A DNA stretch of 64,000 nucleotides from Bacteroidota bacterium (GCA_016706595.1 JADJJH010000001.1:880593-944592); one strand, 5' to 3'; positions 35,483-44,781 are shown, numbered from the stretch's first letter. Numbers and translations: made by a program. The notes: a model not told the origin generated them from the sequence alone.

Positions 35483-37789
35483 ATGAAGTTCAAATGGCTA
35501 ATCACTATATTAATCTTTTTAATTGCGAAGACAAGTATCGCGCAAACTAAAGTAAGTGGTAAAATAAAAGATACCAAAGGTGAATCATTAATCGGTGTAA
35601 ATATATCTTTGGTTGGCACTTACGATGGCGCAACATCGAAAATAACTGGCGATTATTCATTTACTACCGACGCAAAAGATAGCATGACTTTAAAGGCGAG
35701 TTATCTTGGTTATATCACGCAAGAAAAAAGAATTTTATTGAATGGAAATGACTTACTTGTTGATTTTATTTTAAAAGAAAAAATTAGCGATTTAAAAGCC
35801 GTTGTAATTAGCGCTGGCTCGTTTGAAGCTAGTGATGAAAAAAAAGGTACTGTGCTCAAAGCTTTAGATATTGTTACAACCGCTGGAAGCAATGGTGATA
35901 GTTATGGTGCCTTAAAAACTTTACCGGGTACACAACAAACCAACGAAAGAGAAGGCTTATTTGTACGCGGAGGAACCGGCAGCGAAACCCAAACTTTTAT
36001 TGATGGCACTTGGGTGAAAAATGCATTCAGTGCAGCCATTCCTGATTTGGGTGCCAGAGGAAGATTTAATCCATTTATTTTTAAGGGTACTGTTTTTAGT
36101 GCAGGTGGTTATTCGGCATTATACGGACAAGCACTTTCATCGGCAGTGATATTAGAAACGATTGATTTACCCGAACGTTCATCCGCCAATGTAAATCTTT
36201 CGAGTGTGGGTATTGGTGGCAGTATTCAAACTTTAAATAAAAGTAAAACCGAATCGTTTGGCATAGGATATAATCATACGAATTTAACACCATACTTTGC
36301 TTTGGTTCGACAAAACATTGAATACAAAACTGCACCAACAGTACATCAAATTGATATGAATTATCGTCGCAAAGTTGGCAAAAACGGATTGCTGAAATTT
36401 TATGGCTACCTGAATTCATCTCATATCAATATTCAAAGAAAAAATATCGATAGTCGAGATTATCAAAATGAAGCCTTGGCCTATGATGATGAATACAATG
36501 TAAAAAATAAAAATATCTATGGCAACATTTCCTATAAACATTATTTCAAAAACCAATGGAAAATGAATATTGGTTTAAGTGCCAGTTCGAATAAAGATGA
36601 TATAGAAACAAAAATATTGAATACAAAAAATGAGGTTGTAAATGATTCTAATTTTAGCTATCGCGAATGGTTACAAATTGATAATTCAAATAAACTCATT
36701 ACTACAAAAATAGTTTTCGATAAAAGTTTAAACAACTTAAATGCCATCCGCTTTGGTCTTGAATATTTATATGGTAATGATCTAACAACGGTTATTCCTG
36801 AACTGTATAAAAATACCATCAGTATCTTAAATCCAATCATGCAAGATCATTTAACTGCACTCTTTGCTGAAAGTGATATTTATATTACTAACGATATCGC
36901 CGGTAAAGTTGGTGTTCGTGGTGAGTATTCTTCCTTACTTAACAAATTTAATATTGCACCTCGTGTTTCGGCAGCTTATAAATTAAATCGGGCCGGACAA
37001 CTGTCATTTGCTTATGGTATGTTTTATCAAAAACCCGAAATGACGTATTTATACAAAAAGTATTCTATCGCAAATGGTAGGGCTGATTTAGATTATATGA
37101 AGGCAACGCATTATATCGCAAATTATCAATATCAACCTAAAGACAGATTATTGAGACTTGAAGCCTTTTATAAAAAGTATCAGAACCTGATTAAAACAAC
37201 CCCTATGGTTTCTAATGCCGGTGATGGCTATGCTCGAGGCATTGAATTGTTTTATCGTGATAAAAAAACATTAAAAGGCATCGACTTTTGGATATCGTAT
37301 TCATTTTTAGATACCAAGCGAAATTTTTTAAATTATTTAAGTTCAGTACAACCCGATTTTGCTGCAAATCATGTTGGGTCATTCGTATTTAAAAAATTCT
37401 GGGTAAAGAAAATGTTTGGTATCAATGGAACATATACCCTGTCTAGTGGTCGACCTTATATTAATTATAATGTGGCTAACCCTAATGACGCAAATGCCGT
37501 AGCCTCTAAATTTATGGCAGACAGAACGCCTATCTACCAAAATTTTAGTCTTTCACTCAATTACTTAAAAACCATTCATAAGGCATTTACAGTTTTTGTG
37601 TTAAGTGTCAACAATCCATTCGGCTTCAAACAAGTGTATGGTTACAACTATGCACAAACAGATTTCAATAATGATGGAAATCTTTATCGTGATGCCATTA
37701 TCCCGCCTGCCAAACAATTTATTTTTATTGGCATGTTTATGAGTTGGGGTATCGACAGAACGCAGGAAGCGATTGATGGAAATTTGTAA
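35483..37789 (+). CDS. TonB-dependent receptor with carboxypeptidase-like regulatory domain
   Basis: The 768-residue outer-membrane transporter has a signal peptide (1-21, ending SIAQ), a CarboxypepD_reg-like domain (about 22-105, GESLIGVNISL and ASYLGYITQEK), a plug domain (about 110-225, EGLFVRGGTGSETQTFIDG) and a C-terminal barrel. It shows the GxxSALYGQALS segment typical of this group. No SusD gene is beside it. The last residues (EAIDGNL) lack the usual terminal aromatic. It is divergent from the frameshifted amidohydrolase. The ligand is unknown. Confidence 0.92.
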   Translation: MKFKWLITILIFLIAKTSIAQTKVSGKIKDTKGESLIGVNISLVGTYDGATSKITGDYSFTTDAKDSMTLKASYLGYITQEKRILLNGNDLLVDFILKEKISDLKAVVISAGSFEASDEKKGTVLKALDIVTTAGSNGDSYGALKTLPGTQQTNEREGLFVRGGTGSETQTFIDGTWVKNAFSAAIPDLGARGRFNPFIFKGTVFSAGGYSALYGQALSSAVILETIDLPERSSANVNLSSVGIGGSIQTLNKSKTESFGIGYNHTNLTPYFALVRQNIEYKTAPTVHQIDMNYRRKVGKNGLLKFYGYLNSSHINIQRKNIDSRDYQNEALAYDDEYNVKNKNIYGNISYKHYFKNQWKMNIGLSASSNKDDIETKILNTKNEVVNDSNFSYREWLQIDNSNKLITTKIVFDKSLNNLNAIRFGLEYLYGNDLTTVIPELYKNTISILNPIMQDHLTALFAESDIYITNDIAGKVGVRGEYSSLLNKFNIAPRVSAAYKLNRAGQLSFAYGMFYQKPEMTYLYKKYSIANGRADLDYMKATHYIANYQYQPKDRLLRLEAFYKKYQNLIKTTPMVSNAGDGYARGIELFYRDKKTLKGIDFWISYSFLDTKRNFLNYLSSVQPDFAANHVGSFVFKKFWVKKMFGINGTYTLSSGRPYINYNVANPNDANAVASKFMADRTPIYQNFSLSLNYLKTIHKAFTVFVLSVNNPFGFKQVYGYNYAQTDFNNDGNLYRDAIIPPAKQFIFIGMFMSWGIDRTQEAIDGNL

Positions 37790-38091
37790 TAGGAAGCCCT
37801 AAAAATTCCAGAGACATGATTCTTCAAAAAAAGCTACTTGTAAATACTTAATGCCTACTCATGTTGCGATTTCCTCTATCATGAAACCTAATTTTAGTTT
37901 GCTATGAGTGTCTTGTTTGCCAAAACATTAAAATAAATGCGAACTATTTCTATGCAAACTAAAAAACTAACTCAAATAGTCGTTGCTGGCAAGTAATTCG
38001 ACCAACAGGTAAAAATGAATGATAAATTATTATAGATGTTACACCATTTAATAATTGCTTTCCTATCTTGCAGCTTAATAAACATATAAAT
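37790..38091. other. Gene-free stretch
   Basis: About 300 bp between the TonB receptor and the CXXCH protein. I see no open frame, terminator, or copy of the repeat families found elsewhere in the window. Confidence 0.6.
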
Positions 38092-38856
38092 ATGAAAACA
38101 AAAATTTTACTCAATCTCTTCTTAGTCTCAACCCTGGGATTAATTTTCGTAACGATGACCTCTGAAGAAAATGGTATTTATAATGGTGGAACAACCTGCG
38201 GAACATGTCATGGGAATAAAAACACCAATACTACTGTAATCCTGGACGGCTTGCCTGCTAATTATCAAATCGGACAAACCTATTTACTCTCCCTAAAAGT
38301 AATTAATGCAACAAAACCCAAAGCTGGTTTTAATATATTAGCTAGTGGTGGAACGTTTGTTGCCGGCACGGGTAGCAAAATTAATGGAGCGGCTACACAA
38401 ATCACGCATACAACACCCATGACCGTATCTGGCGGAATCGCTAGTTTTGATTTTAATTGGATAGCCCCTACGAGTTCTTCTACCACTTCGGTAACTTTCA
38501 GCGCAGTGGGCAATGCAGTGAATGGCGATGGCAACGACAACACCGATGGTAGCGATGAATGGAATAATATTTCACAAACCATAGCTATTGGTTTCCCTTC
38601 ATCTGCCGAAAACATCGACATCCCTGAAATTACTTGTTATCCAAATCCGGTAAATGATAAATTATTAATCAAAGGTTTACATCACAACTTTGGAAATGTG
38701 GTTATGTATAATGCCATCGGACAAATTATGCCGGTGTCGCCAAAATTAGAAAACACAAATATCGTAATGGATTGTAGTAAACTAAAAGCTGGTACCTATT
38801 ATTTAATTGGTTCAATCAACGGCAAAAAAGTAAGTACTTCTTTTATTAAAAATTAG
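38092..38856 (+). CDS. Secreted CXXCH-containing protein (choice-of-anchor V-like) with T9SS tail
   Basis: The 254-residue protein has a signal peptide, then CGTCH at residues 36-40, a c-type heme motif placed directly after the signal. A Reeler/choice-of-anchor-V-like beta-sandwich follows (about 50-165, QTYLLSLKVINATKPKAGFNI), and a T9SS sorting domain (about 180-254, ITCYPNPVNDKLLI to the end). It is probably an exported, surface-attached redox or electron-carrying protein, but heme attachment is inferred from the motif alone. The ATG at 38092 is preferred over an upstream TTG. Confidence 0.85.
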   Translation: MKTKILLNLFLVSTLGLIFVTMTSEENGIYNGGTTCGTCHGNKNTNTTVILDGLPANYQIGQTYLLSLKVINATKPKAGFNILASGGTFVAGTGSKINGAATQITHTTPMTVSGGIASFDFNWIAPTSSSTTSVTFSAVGNAVNGDGNDNTDGSDEWNNISQTIAIGFPSSAENIDIPEITCYPNPVNDKLLIKGLHHNFGNVVMYNAIGQIMPVSPKLENTNIVMDCSKLKAGTYYLIGSINGKKVSTSFIKN

Positions 38857-38863
38857 TTTTGGG

Positions 38864-38935
38864 GTGGCTGCCGGGCTTTACGCTTCAATACCACGAACGA
38901 AGCGTCGTGGTGATTTTCGCTACAATCCCTGCCAC
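38864..38935 (-). repeat. Dispersed structured element, family F2, copy b
   Basis: On the minus strand it is closed by GTGGC/GCCAC and contains AGGGATTGTAGCG, an inner hairpin CCACGA/TCGTGG (38891-38910) and TTGAAGCGTAAAGCCCGG. It lies directly after the CXXCH protein gene. Confidence 0.7.
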
Positions 38936-38971
38936 GCATCCTACTTGAAACCTAAATCATTTTTTATTTAC

Positions 38972-39006
38972 AAAGACTCATCAATTTTAAGATGAGTCTT
39001 TTTTTA
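38972..39006 (+). terminator. Rho-independent terminator
   Basis: AAAGACTCATC pairs with GATGAGTCTTT across an 8-base loop, followed by a T-run. It ends the CXXCH protein transcript. Confidence 0.9.
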
Positions 39007-39088
39007 TTGACATAGAGCCAAGTAAATATTTTATTTTTTAGTGCTCATTGATAAATTTTACGATATTTGTTCCATTAAAATAAAAATT

Positions 39089-39730
39089 ATGAAAAAAATC
39101 CTTCTTTCCTTGAGTTTCGTCTTAATGGCATTCTCTTCTTTTTCGCAGTCTGAGCAATATAAAACGAGCATGACAGGTTTAATCAGAAGATTATTTAACG
39201 CACAAAATCCACCTGAAGTGTATCAAGATCTTGGCAATAAGTTTGTGAACATTGGTGAAGTTGAAAAAACAGAATGGCTTCCAAAATATTATGCCTCATT
39301 AGCTTTCGTAATGCAAGCCATGGCAACCAGCGATAAAACTAAAGTAGATGGTATACTTGATCAGGCAGATGCTATTTTATCAGGTTTAGCTGCATCAAAA
39401 TCAGATGATGAAATTATGTGCTTACAAGCGTTCAGTAAATCTGCTCGTATTAATGTTGATCCAATGACACGTGGAATGAAATATGGTGGTGAAAGTGCTA
39501 AGCTATTATCGCAAGCAAAATCAATAGACCCAAATAATCCTCGTGTGTATTTCTTACAAGGGCAATCGGCTTTTTATACTCCAGAACAATTTGGTGGTGG
39601 TAAAAAAGTAGCTGAGAAATTATTTCTTACTGCATTAGAAAAATACGATAGCAATGCACCGGTAGCAGATCTTATGCCAACATGGGGCAGAGAAGCAGCA
39701 AATGATATGGTAAAACAATGTGCTGATTAA
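39089..39730 (+). CDS. Small exported TPR-like protein
   Basis: The 213-residue protein has a signal peptide (MKKILLSLSFVLMAFSSFSQ) and an all-helical body with repeats of short helices, ending in PNNPRVYFLQGQSAFY and DLMPTWGREAANDMVKQC. It resembles Bacteroidota periplasmic TPR-like proteins of unknown function. The ATG at 39089 is used because the frame upstream has no signal peptide. It is a monocistronic gene between two terminators. Confidence 0.8.
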   Translation: MKKILLSLSFVLMAFSSFSQSEQYKTSMTGLIRRLFNAQNPPEVYQDLGNKFVNIGEVEKTEWLPKYYASLAFVMQAMATSDKTKVDGILDQADAILSGLAASKSDDEIMCLQAFSKSARINVDPMTRGMKYGGESAKLLSQAKSIDPNNPRVYFLQGQSAFYTPEQFGGGKKVAEKLFLTALEKYDSNAPVADLMPTWGREAANDMVKQCAD

Positions 39731-39754
39731 TTTTAAGATTTATAAAACTTTAAA

Positions 39755-39784
39755 AAAGACCATCTGAAAGGATGGTCTTTTTTT
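39755..39784 (+). terminator. Rho-independent terminator
   Basis: AAAGACCATC pairs with GATGGTCTTT across TGAAAG, followed by TTTT. It ends the small TPR-like gene. Confidence 0.92.
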
Positions 39785-39821
39785 ATGACAAAATTGTATG
39801 GTAATATTCGAAATCCTACTT

Positions 39822-40011
39822 TCGAAATACGAAGGAAGCACATTCCAATCTTCAATCTACAATCTCCAATCTTCAATCTTCAATTCAAGAAATTTATAGC
39901 TAAACAAAAATTCGTAACCCAAAAATCGAAATACGAAGGAAGTAACATTAAAAGAGTAGAATTTCCGTACCCCGAACTCCGAACCCCGAACTCCGATCTC
40001 CGAATATCAAC
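39822..40011 (+). repeat. Low-complexity repeat patch between convergent genes
   Basis: It contains a perfect 17-bp direct repeat TCGAAATACGAAGGAAG (39822-39838 and 39926-39942), a run of AATCTTC/AATCTCC units (about 39848-39895) and a run of CCGAACT/CCGAACC units (about 39968-40002). The repeat creates a spurious open frame. Confidence 0.8.
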
Positions 40012-40013
40012 TA

Positions 40014-40045
40014 TAAAAAAGAAGCTGCTCCAATCGAGCAGCTTC
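40014..40045 (-). terminator. Rho-independent terminator for htrA
   Basis: On the minus strand GAAGCTGCTC pairs with GAGCAGCTTC across a 5-base loop, followed by TTTTTT. It lies 160 bp downstream of the htrA stop. Confidence 0.8.
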
Positions 40046-40206
40046 ATTCATAAGACTAAAAACAAAAACAATCTTTATACAATCCCTTATACCCATGTGA
40101 GATGGTAGATAAACCATTTCTTATCCCGTACCTACGGGGTAAATGCCAATTGGATAGTTGTTTAGGCCAATTTTTTTGGTCTATTACAAATATCACGCGG
40201 TATTGC

Positions 40207-41706
40207 TTACTCCTTTAATCGAACGATATAGTAATAAATCCCTTGAATATTTGGATACACCCCACCTAATTGTAAATCACTTTCGCCGGATGCTAACACT
40301 TTATTTAAATCATCAAGCGAAGTAACCATGTCATCATTTACTTGCGTGATGATGAACGAATTTTTGATTCGTGTTTGCTTGGCTAATTCACCTTTCGCTT
40401 GAATGGCGCTTACTTGAACCCCACCCTTTACGCCAAATTGCTTACACTCAAGTTTAGTAAGCTCTCTAAAAGTAGCACCCAATTGCTCGTTCGCATCGTT
40501 TTTTACTAATCCGGTATTGCCAATTTTATTTTTAAAAGTGACATTTGCAGTATGGTTAGCTCCACTTCTAATATAATTTACAGTTGCCTTATCACCCGGA
40601 CGATATTGTGCGATAGCCTCAGACATTTGCGGACCGGTTTTAATTTCACGACTTCCAATTTTAGTAATGATATCACCTTTTTTTAATCCAGCTTCTTCGG
40701 CAGCCCCATCTTCTAAAACCACATCTACATACACACCATCCACTTTATCTAATCCAACGCTTTCAGCTTTTTCGGCCGACGCACTTTTGCTATCAAAATA
40801 AGATATTCCTAAATAAGCTCGTTGCACGTTGCCAAACTTAACCATATCGTTCACTACTTTTTTTACGATATTGGCAGGTATCGCAAATGAATAACCGGCA
40901 TATGAACCCGTTGGTGAGGCAATGGCAGAATTAATTCCTATTAAATCACCCTTTGAATTTACCAATGCACCTCCACTATTTCCTGGATTAACAGCAGCAT
41001 CGGTTTGAATAAAACTTTCAATTGCACTATTTCCACCCTTTTGTTGATTAATTCCAATATTTCTATACTTTGCGCTCACTATCCCTGCGGTTACAGTTGT
41101 CTCCAAACTTAAAGGGTAACCTACAGCAAGTACCCATTGCCCAAGCTTTACATCATCCGAATTTCCATAATTTAGAAAGGGTAAATTCTCTTCCTCCACT
41201 TTCAAAACGGCCAAATCGGTTGCCGCATCTTTGCCTACCACTTTTGCCGTTAAGGTCTTTTTACTATTCATTACCACAGTAACTTCATCAGCCCCATCAA
41301 CTACATGATTATTGGTAATGATATAACCATCTGCTGAAATAATTACACCCGAACCACTCCCCTGTTGTGGCTCTTGTCGGAAGTATTGTCCGCGACCACC
41401 AAAAAATTGATCAAAAATATCATTCCCAAACGGATGAGCTTGCTGAGCAGGCGTCAATTTCTTTTCGGTTTTAATATGAACAACTGCTTTACTAGCCAGC
41501 TCGGCGGCAAATTCTAAATTTGTGTAGGTACCACCATCTGCCGACGAAGAGGGTTCGACATAATTGGCAAAATGCAGATCTCCATTTTTCGATGAACTGG
41601 TTTCGGCTAGAAATACTTGATCATCATAAATGAAATTTTTCGCAATAGCGAATGTAAAGAAGGACGTTAATGTTGCGATTAAAATTACGCTTAGGGTCTT
41701 TTTCAT
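40207..41706 (-). CDS. htrA: Periplasmic serine endoprotease, Do/HtrA family
   Basis: The 499-residue protease/chaperone handles misfolded envelope proteins. It has a signal or membrane anchor at the N-terminus, a trypsin-like domain with catalytic His in TNNHVVDGAD (about 130), Asp in ATDLAVLKV (about 163) and Ser in NPGNSGGALV (about 241), then two PDZ domains (about 285-380 and 400-495). A long linker separates the anchor from the protease domain. The ATG at 41706 is chosen over a TTG upstream. It is transcribed alone and ends at a minus-strand terminator. Confidence 0.95.
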   Translation of the reverse strand: MKKTLSVILIATLTSFFTFAIAKNFIYDDQVFLAETSSSKNGDLHFANYVEPSSSADGGTYTNLEFAAELASKAVVHIKTEKKLTPAQQAHPFGNDIFDQFFGGRGQYFRQEPQQGSGSGVIISADGYIITNNHVVDGADEVTVVMNSKKTLTAKVVGKDAATDLAVLKVEEENLPFLNYGNSDDVKLGQWVLAVGYPLSLETTVTAGIVSAKYRNIGINQQKGGNSAIESFIQTDAAVNPGNSGGALVNSKGDLIGINSAIASPTGSYAGYSFAIPANIVKKVVNDMVKFGNVQRAYLGISYFDSKSASAEKAESVGLDKVDGVYVDVVLEDGAAEEAGLKKGDIITKIGSREIKTGPQMSEAIAQYRPGDKATVNYIRSGANHTANVTFKNKIGNTGLVKNDANEQLGATFRELTKLECKQFGVKGGVQVSAIQAKGELAKQTRIKNSFIITQVNDDMVTSLDDLNKVLASGESDLQLGGVYPNIQGIYYYIVRLKE

Positions 41707-41908
41707 GTGTTTATAATTTTTTATTTTCAATGGTCACATAGAATGCGGCGCTACCAATAGCCATCTCGTTCCGGAATCGAGAATCGTTGTGCCTCATTTC
41801 ATGTTTAATAAAATTTTAGAAAGCAAAAATAAATTGCGAAGTAAATTTTAAAATCACTTTATTTATTTTTTAACACCCAAATGCATGTTAAAAAAATGCT
41901 GAATATAA

Positions 41909-42901
41909 TTAAAGAGAATTCAAAAAGGCAACGGTGTCTACACCATCTGCAAAATCAATGAGAGAAGGCTTTTGCGCATCCCCAAAGGGAATACAACTTT
42001 TACCCACAATCGCTTGTATGTCTTCCGATTTTTTTAGCCTTTCTAATACATTCTCCCGATCATGATAGTAAGTATAATTGACAACCGAAATAGCAGAAAA
42101 TACGGAATCATGTTCAACCAAAATTACACTATCATTGGTCATATAATATTGTCGATTGAGCATCAAAATCGCTAAATGATAATCGTAATTATTTTTAAAT
42201 TTATTATGATGCTTCAACTCATCATACTTTTTAAATGCATTCAACATCGGCACAAAATCATAGCCTTCAGGAACATACAACTGGGTTACATTTCTACATC
42301 CCAAACCAAAATACTGATATACATCATCGGCTAATAAACTTAATTCTTCATTGCTTTCACTTCCATCTAAAACTGCAACCGAAGTTCTGTTTCGCCGAAT
42401 GATACTTGGATACTTTGCAAAATAATAATCAAAATATCTTGCTGAATTACTTGAACCAGTTGCAATATAGGCATCACATCCTTTCAACATTTCCGAAGCT
42501 GAGATACATTCACGCAAAGTTTCATCCCACTGATACATAGTTTGAATTAAATGAGGCAAGATCACATCATCTTTCGACGAAAACTTAATTCGCATTGTAT
42601 GCCCCGATAAAAAAACACATAAAAAATCGTGAAAGCCAACTAAAGGAATATTGCCTGCCATCACAATGCCTATCGTTTTTACGTTTTGTGCTTCAATTTC
42701 TTTAAACTGTAATGCAAAACTTCGCAAAGCCACTTCATGTAAATAGGCATCACTTATTGAATGGATCGCTTGCCATATAAACGCCTTTGTAAACCAAGCA
42801 TTTTGCCTTTCAGCCTTTTCTATAATCTCTAACCATCTTGGTTCATTTGATAAGATATATTCCTTCAACTTTAATAATATAGTAATTCTCTTCTCAATCA
42901 T
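41909..42901 (-). CDS. Acyl-CoA reductase, LuxC family
   Basis: The 330-residue protein matches the LuxC/acyl-CoA reductase family of the aldehyde dehydrogenase superfamily: GIVMAGNIPLVGFHDFLCV near residue 80, IRRNRTSVAVLDG near 170 and FGLGCRNVTQLYVPEGYD near 200 with the catalytic Cys. It reduces an acyl-CoA or acyl thioester to the aldehyde. It is divergent from a dicluster ferredoxin gene, an arrangement common in Bacteroidota, which suggests a link to electron supply. The ATG at 42901 is preferred over the TTG at 42958. Confidence 0.88.
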   Translation of the reverse strand: MIEKRITILLKLKEYILSNEPRWLEIIEKAERQNAWFTKAFIWQAIHSISDAYLHEVALRSFALQFKEIEAQNVKTIGIVMAGNIPLVGFHDFLCVFLSGHTMRIKFSSKDDVILPHLIQTMYQWDETLRECISASEMLKGCDAYIATGSSNSARYFDYYFAKYPSIIRRNRTSVAVLDGSESNEELSLLADDVYQYFGLGCRNVTQLYVPEGYDFVPMLNAFKKYDELKHHNKFKNNYDYHLAILMLNRQYYMTNDSVILVEHDSVFSAISVVNYTYYHDRENVLERLKKSEDIQAIVGKSCIPFGDAQKPSLIDFADGVDTVAFLNSL

Positions 42902-42924
42902 GAAGTACAATTTGAATTTTTGTG

Positions 42925-42932
42925 TAAATTTG
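42925..42932 (+). promoter_or_regulatory. TAnnTTTG promoter element before ferredoxin
   Basis: TAAATTTG matches the consensus exactly. It is followed by a short TCGGA/TCCGA hairpin in the leader before the ATG at 42991. Confidence 0.5.
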
Positions 42933-42990
42933 AGGCATCGGAGGTGAAGTTCCGACAAAACGATTCACAAACTTTATAAATAAATTTCAA

Positions 42991-43338
42991 ATGGCGATTA
43001 AGATAACTGACGAATGTATAAACTGTGGGGCATGCGAACCCGAGTGTCCGAATAATGCAATTTATGAGGGCGGTGTTGAATGGGCTATTGCTGATGGCAC
43101 TTCAGTAAGCGGAGAATTTACTTTGATGAATGGCTCATCCCTAGAAGCCAATAAAAAAAATACGCCAGTAGCTGACGATACATATTATATTACTGCAGAA
43201 AAATGTACCGAGTGTCAAGGCTTTCATGAGGAGCCTCAATGCGCAGCGGTTTGTCCGGTTGATTGTTGTGTACCCGACGAAATGTATCAAGAAACGGTTG
43301 AAGCGCTTCTCGATAAAAAATCTCGTTTACATCTGTAA
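42991..43338 (+). CDS. 4Fe-4S dicluster ferredoxin
   Basis: The 115-residue protein has one cluster motif CINCGACEPECP at residues 9-20. The second motif, CTECQGFHEEPQCAAVCPVD near 70-90, has a long insertion between its second and third Cys. It is an electron carrier of the clostridial/chromatium-like type with a spacer of about 45 residues between the motifs. It is divergent from the acyl-CoA reductase gene and could also serve the KorA-type oxidoreductase. Confidence 0.93.
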   Translation: MAIKITDECINCGACEPECPNNAIYEGGVEWAIADGTSVSGEFTLMNGSSLEANKKNTPVADDTYYITAEKCTECQGFHEEPQCAAVCPVDCCVPDEMYQETVEALLDKKSRLHL

Positions 43339-43352
43339 ATCTATTTAGATTT

Positions 43353-44099
43353 ATGTATTTCAAATTGGCCATTTTGATGTTCTGCGTTACCGTTAACATG
43401 CAAGCTCAGCAATATCGTGACCCGGCCATGAAAATTGATACAATAAAAAGTACAACTGCAGATGGTGAGTATTGGCAACTCAAAGATGTACATGGTAAAT
43501 TATTGGAAGATGGTTATGTAAATCATGGTGCCTTAGATGGTATTTGGACAAGCTATCACAGTACAGGATTTCCGGCGAGTATTACGAACTATAAAGTTGG
43601 CAAAAAAAACGGTACCCAAATACGTGTTGGTCCGGATGGATTTGTTGAAGAGATGGCAGCTTACCAAAATGATAGTTTGCATGGACCGTATCGAACTTTT
43701 TTTAAAGGTGCACGTATTGGAAAAGAAATGTTTTATGCGCATGGCATTGAAGATGGTCTCAGGCGCGTTTTTTATTTTGATGCAGGCATTCAAGAAGAAG
43801 CCCAAATTAAAATGGGAAAACGTGATGGTAAAACAACTTGGTATTATAAAAATGGCAAAGTGGCTGTGATATACAATTATGTAAACGACTTAACAGAAGG
43901 TATTTCATTGGCTTATTATGAGAATGGGAACCTACAAACCGAAGGCAGCTTTATACATGGCAATGAGGATGGGTTATGGAAAGAATATAACGAAAATGGG
44001 AAACTAAAATCAGAAGGCAATTATACAAATGGGAAAAAATCAGGTAAATGGAAAATGTATATCGATGAGAAAAATACAAAAACCGAGAATTATGATTAG
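43353..44099 (+). CDS. Exported MORN-repeat protein (YwqK-like)
   Basis: The 248-residue protein has a signal peptide (ending MQAQ) followed by about eight MORN_2-type repeats of around 23 residues with the pattern G.W..Y...G.....Y..G, clearest in DGIWTSYHSTGFP, DGLWKEYNENGKLKSEG and SGKWKMYIDEK. It is probably a periplasmic or outer-membrane-associated protein. Some homologues are labelled antitoxins, but nothing here supports a toxin partner. It lies 14 bp after the ferredoxin gene. Confidence 0.85.
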   Translation: MYFKLAILMFCVTVNMQAQQYRDPAMKIDTIKSTTADGEYWQLKDVHGKLLEDGYVNHGALDGIWTSYHSTGFPASITNYKVGKKNGTQIRVGPDGFVEEMAAYQNDSLHGPYRTFFKGARIGKEMFYAHGIEDGLRRVFYFDAGIQEEAQIKMGKRDGKTTWYYKNGKVAVIYNYVNDLTEGISLAYYENGNLQTEGSFIHGNEDGLWKEYNENGKLKSEGNYTNGKKSGKWKMYIDEKNTKTENYD

Positions 44100-44143
44100 T
44101 AAAGCCATGTAATTACTTAATGATGCCAAATTAAAAAAAAATT

Positions 44144-44644
44144 ATGCCTGATATTCTTTCGCAATTTAAAACCATTCGCCATTTTATTTTTGATATTGAT
44201 GGCGTGCTTACCGATGGCAATTTATTAATTAGCGCTGACGGAACTTTATTGCGATCAATGAACATAAAAGATGGCTATGCTTTACAACTTGCCATTAAAA
44301 AAGGATATAGCATAACTATTATTTCGGGTGCAAATGGTGAAGCGATACAAAAAAGGTTACTTGGTCTAGGACTCGATGATATTCATTTAGGTGTGAGTGA
44401 TAAGTTAGAAAAATTTCACGAAGTCACCATTTCCAATAATTTAAACCTAACGCATACACTTTATATGGGTGATGATATGCCTGACTTAGAAGTGATGAAA
44501 AAGGTGGCACTGCCTTGCTGTCCTTCAGATGCTTGTACCGAAATTAAATCTGTTTCAATTTTCATTTCACCCTTTACGGGTGGCAAAGGTTGCGTGCGAG
44601 ATGTGATTGAGAAGGTTTTGAAATTGAATCAGCATTGGGAATAA
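44144..44644 (+). CDS. kdsC: 3-deoxy-D-manno-octulosonate 8-phosphate phosphatase, KdsC-like HAD
   Basis: The 166-aa HAD protein of the KdsC type has motif I FIFDIDGVLTDG (near residue 15), motif II IISGANGEAIQKR (near 60), motif III Lys in SDKLEKF (near 88) and motif IV YMGDDMPDLEVM (near 107). It removes phosphate from KDO 8-phosphate for lipopolysaccharide inner-core synthesis. The size is normal for the stand-alone type. It is followed by a gene-free stretch with an R1 element. Confidence 0.92.
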   Translation: MPDILSQFKTIRHFIFDIDGVLTDGNLLISADGTLLRSMNIKDGYALQLAIKKGYSITIISGANGEAIQKRLLGLGLDDIHLGVSDKLEKFHEVTISNNLNLTHTLYMGDDMPDLEVMKKVALPCCPSDACTEIKSVSIFISPFTGGKGCVRDVIEKVLKLNQHWE

Positions 44645-44660
44645 ACTTTAAGTCATAATA

Positions 44661-44781
44661 ATAAACCTCTGCTACTTCGTTCTGCAAATGCCGTACCTAC
44701 GGCACCCTTTATTGACAACAGTCAACGCTTCCGATAGCTATCTCAATTGAAAAATTCGCACGCCTCGTCTGAGAGGTTTAT
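44661..44781 (-). repeat. Dispersed structured element, family R1, copy b
   Basis: A 121-bp element bounded by a perfect 10-bp inverted repeat: ATAAACCTCT at 44661 and AGAGGTTTAT at 44772-44781. On the minus strand it contains the R1 core (GACGAGGCGTGCGAATTTTT, then ATAGCTATCGGAAGCGTT). An extra GCCGTACCTACGGC hairpin sits near 44690. It lies between the kdsC and zinc-peptidase genes, which converge. Confidence 0.85.

Noticed and set aside
39785..40108. 107-aa plus-strand frame
   Set aside because: It covers low-complexity repeats and a minus-strand terminator.
43353..44099. Antitoxin of a YwqK-type toxin-antitoxin pair
   Set aside because: The protein has a signal peptide and no toxin gene is adjacent. 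The label comes only from automatic naming of MORN-repeat proteins.
44661..44781. R1 as insertion-sequence remnant or MITE
   Set aside because: The terminal inverted repeats differ between copies and no target duplication or transposase is seen.
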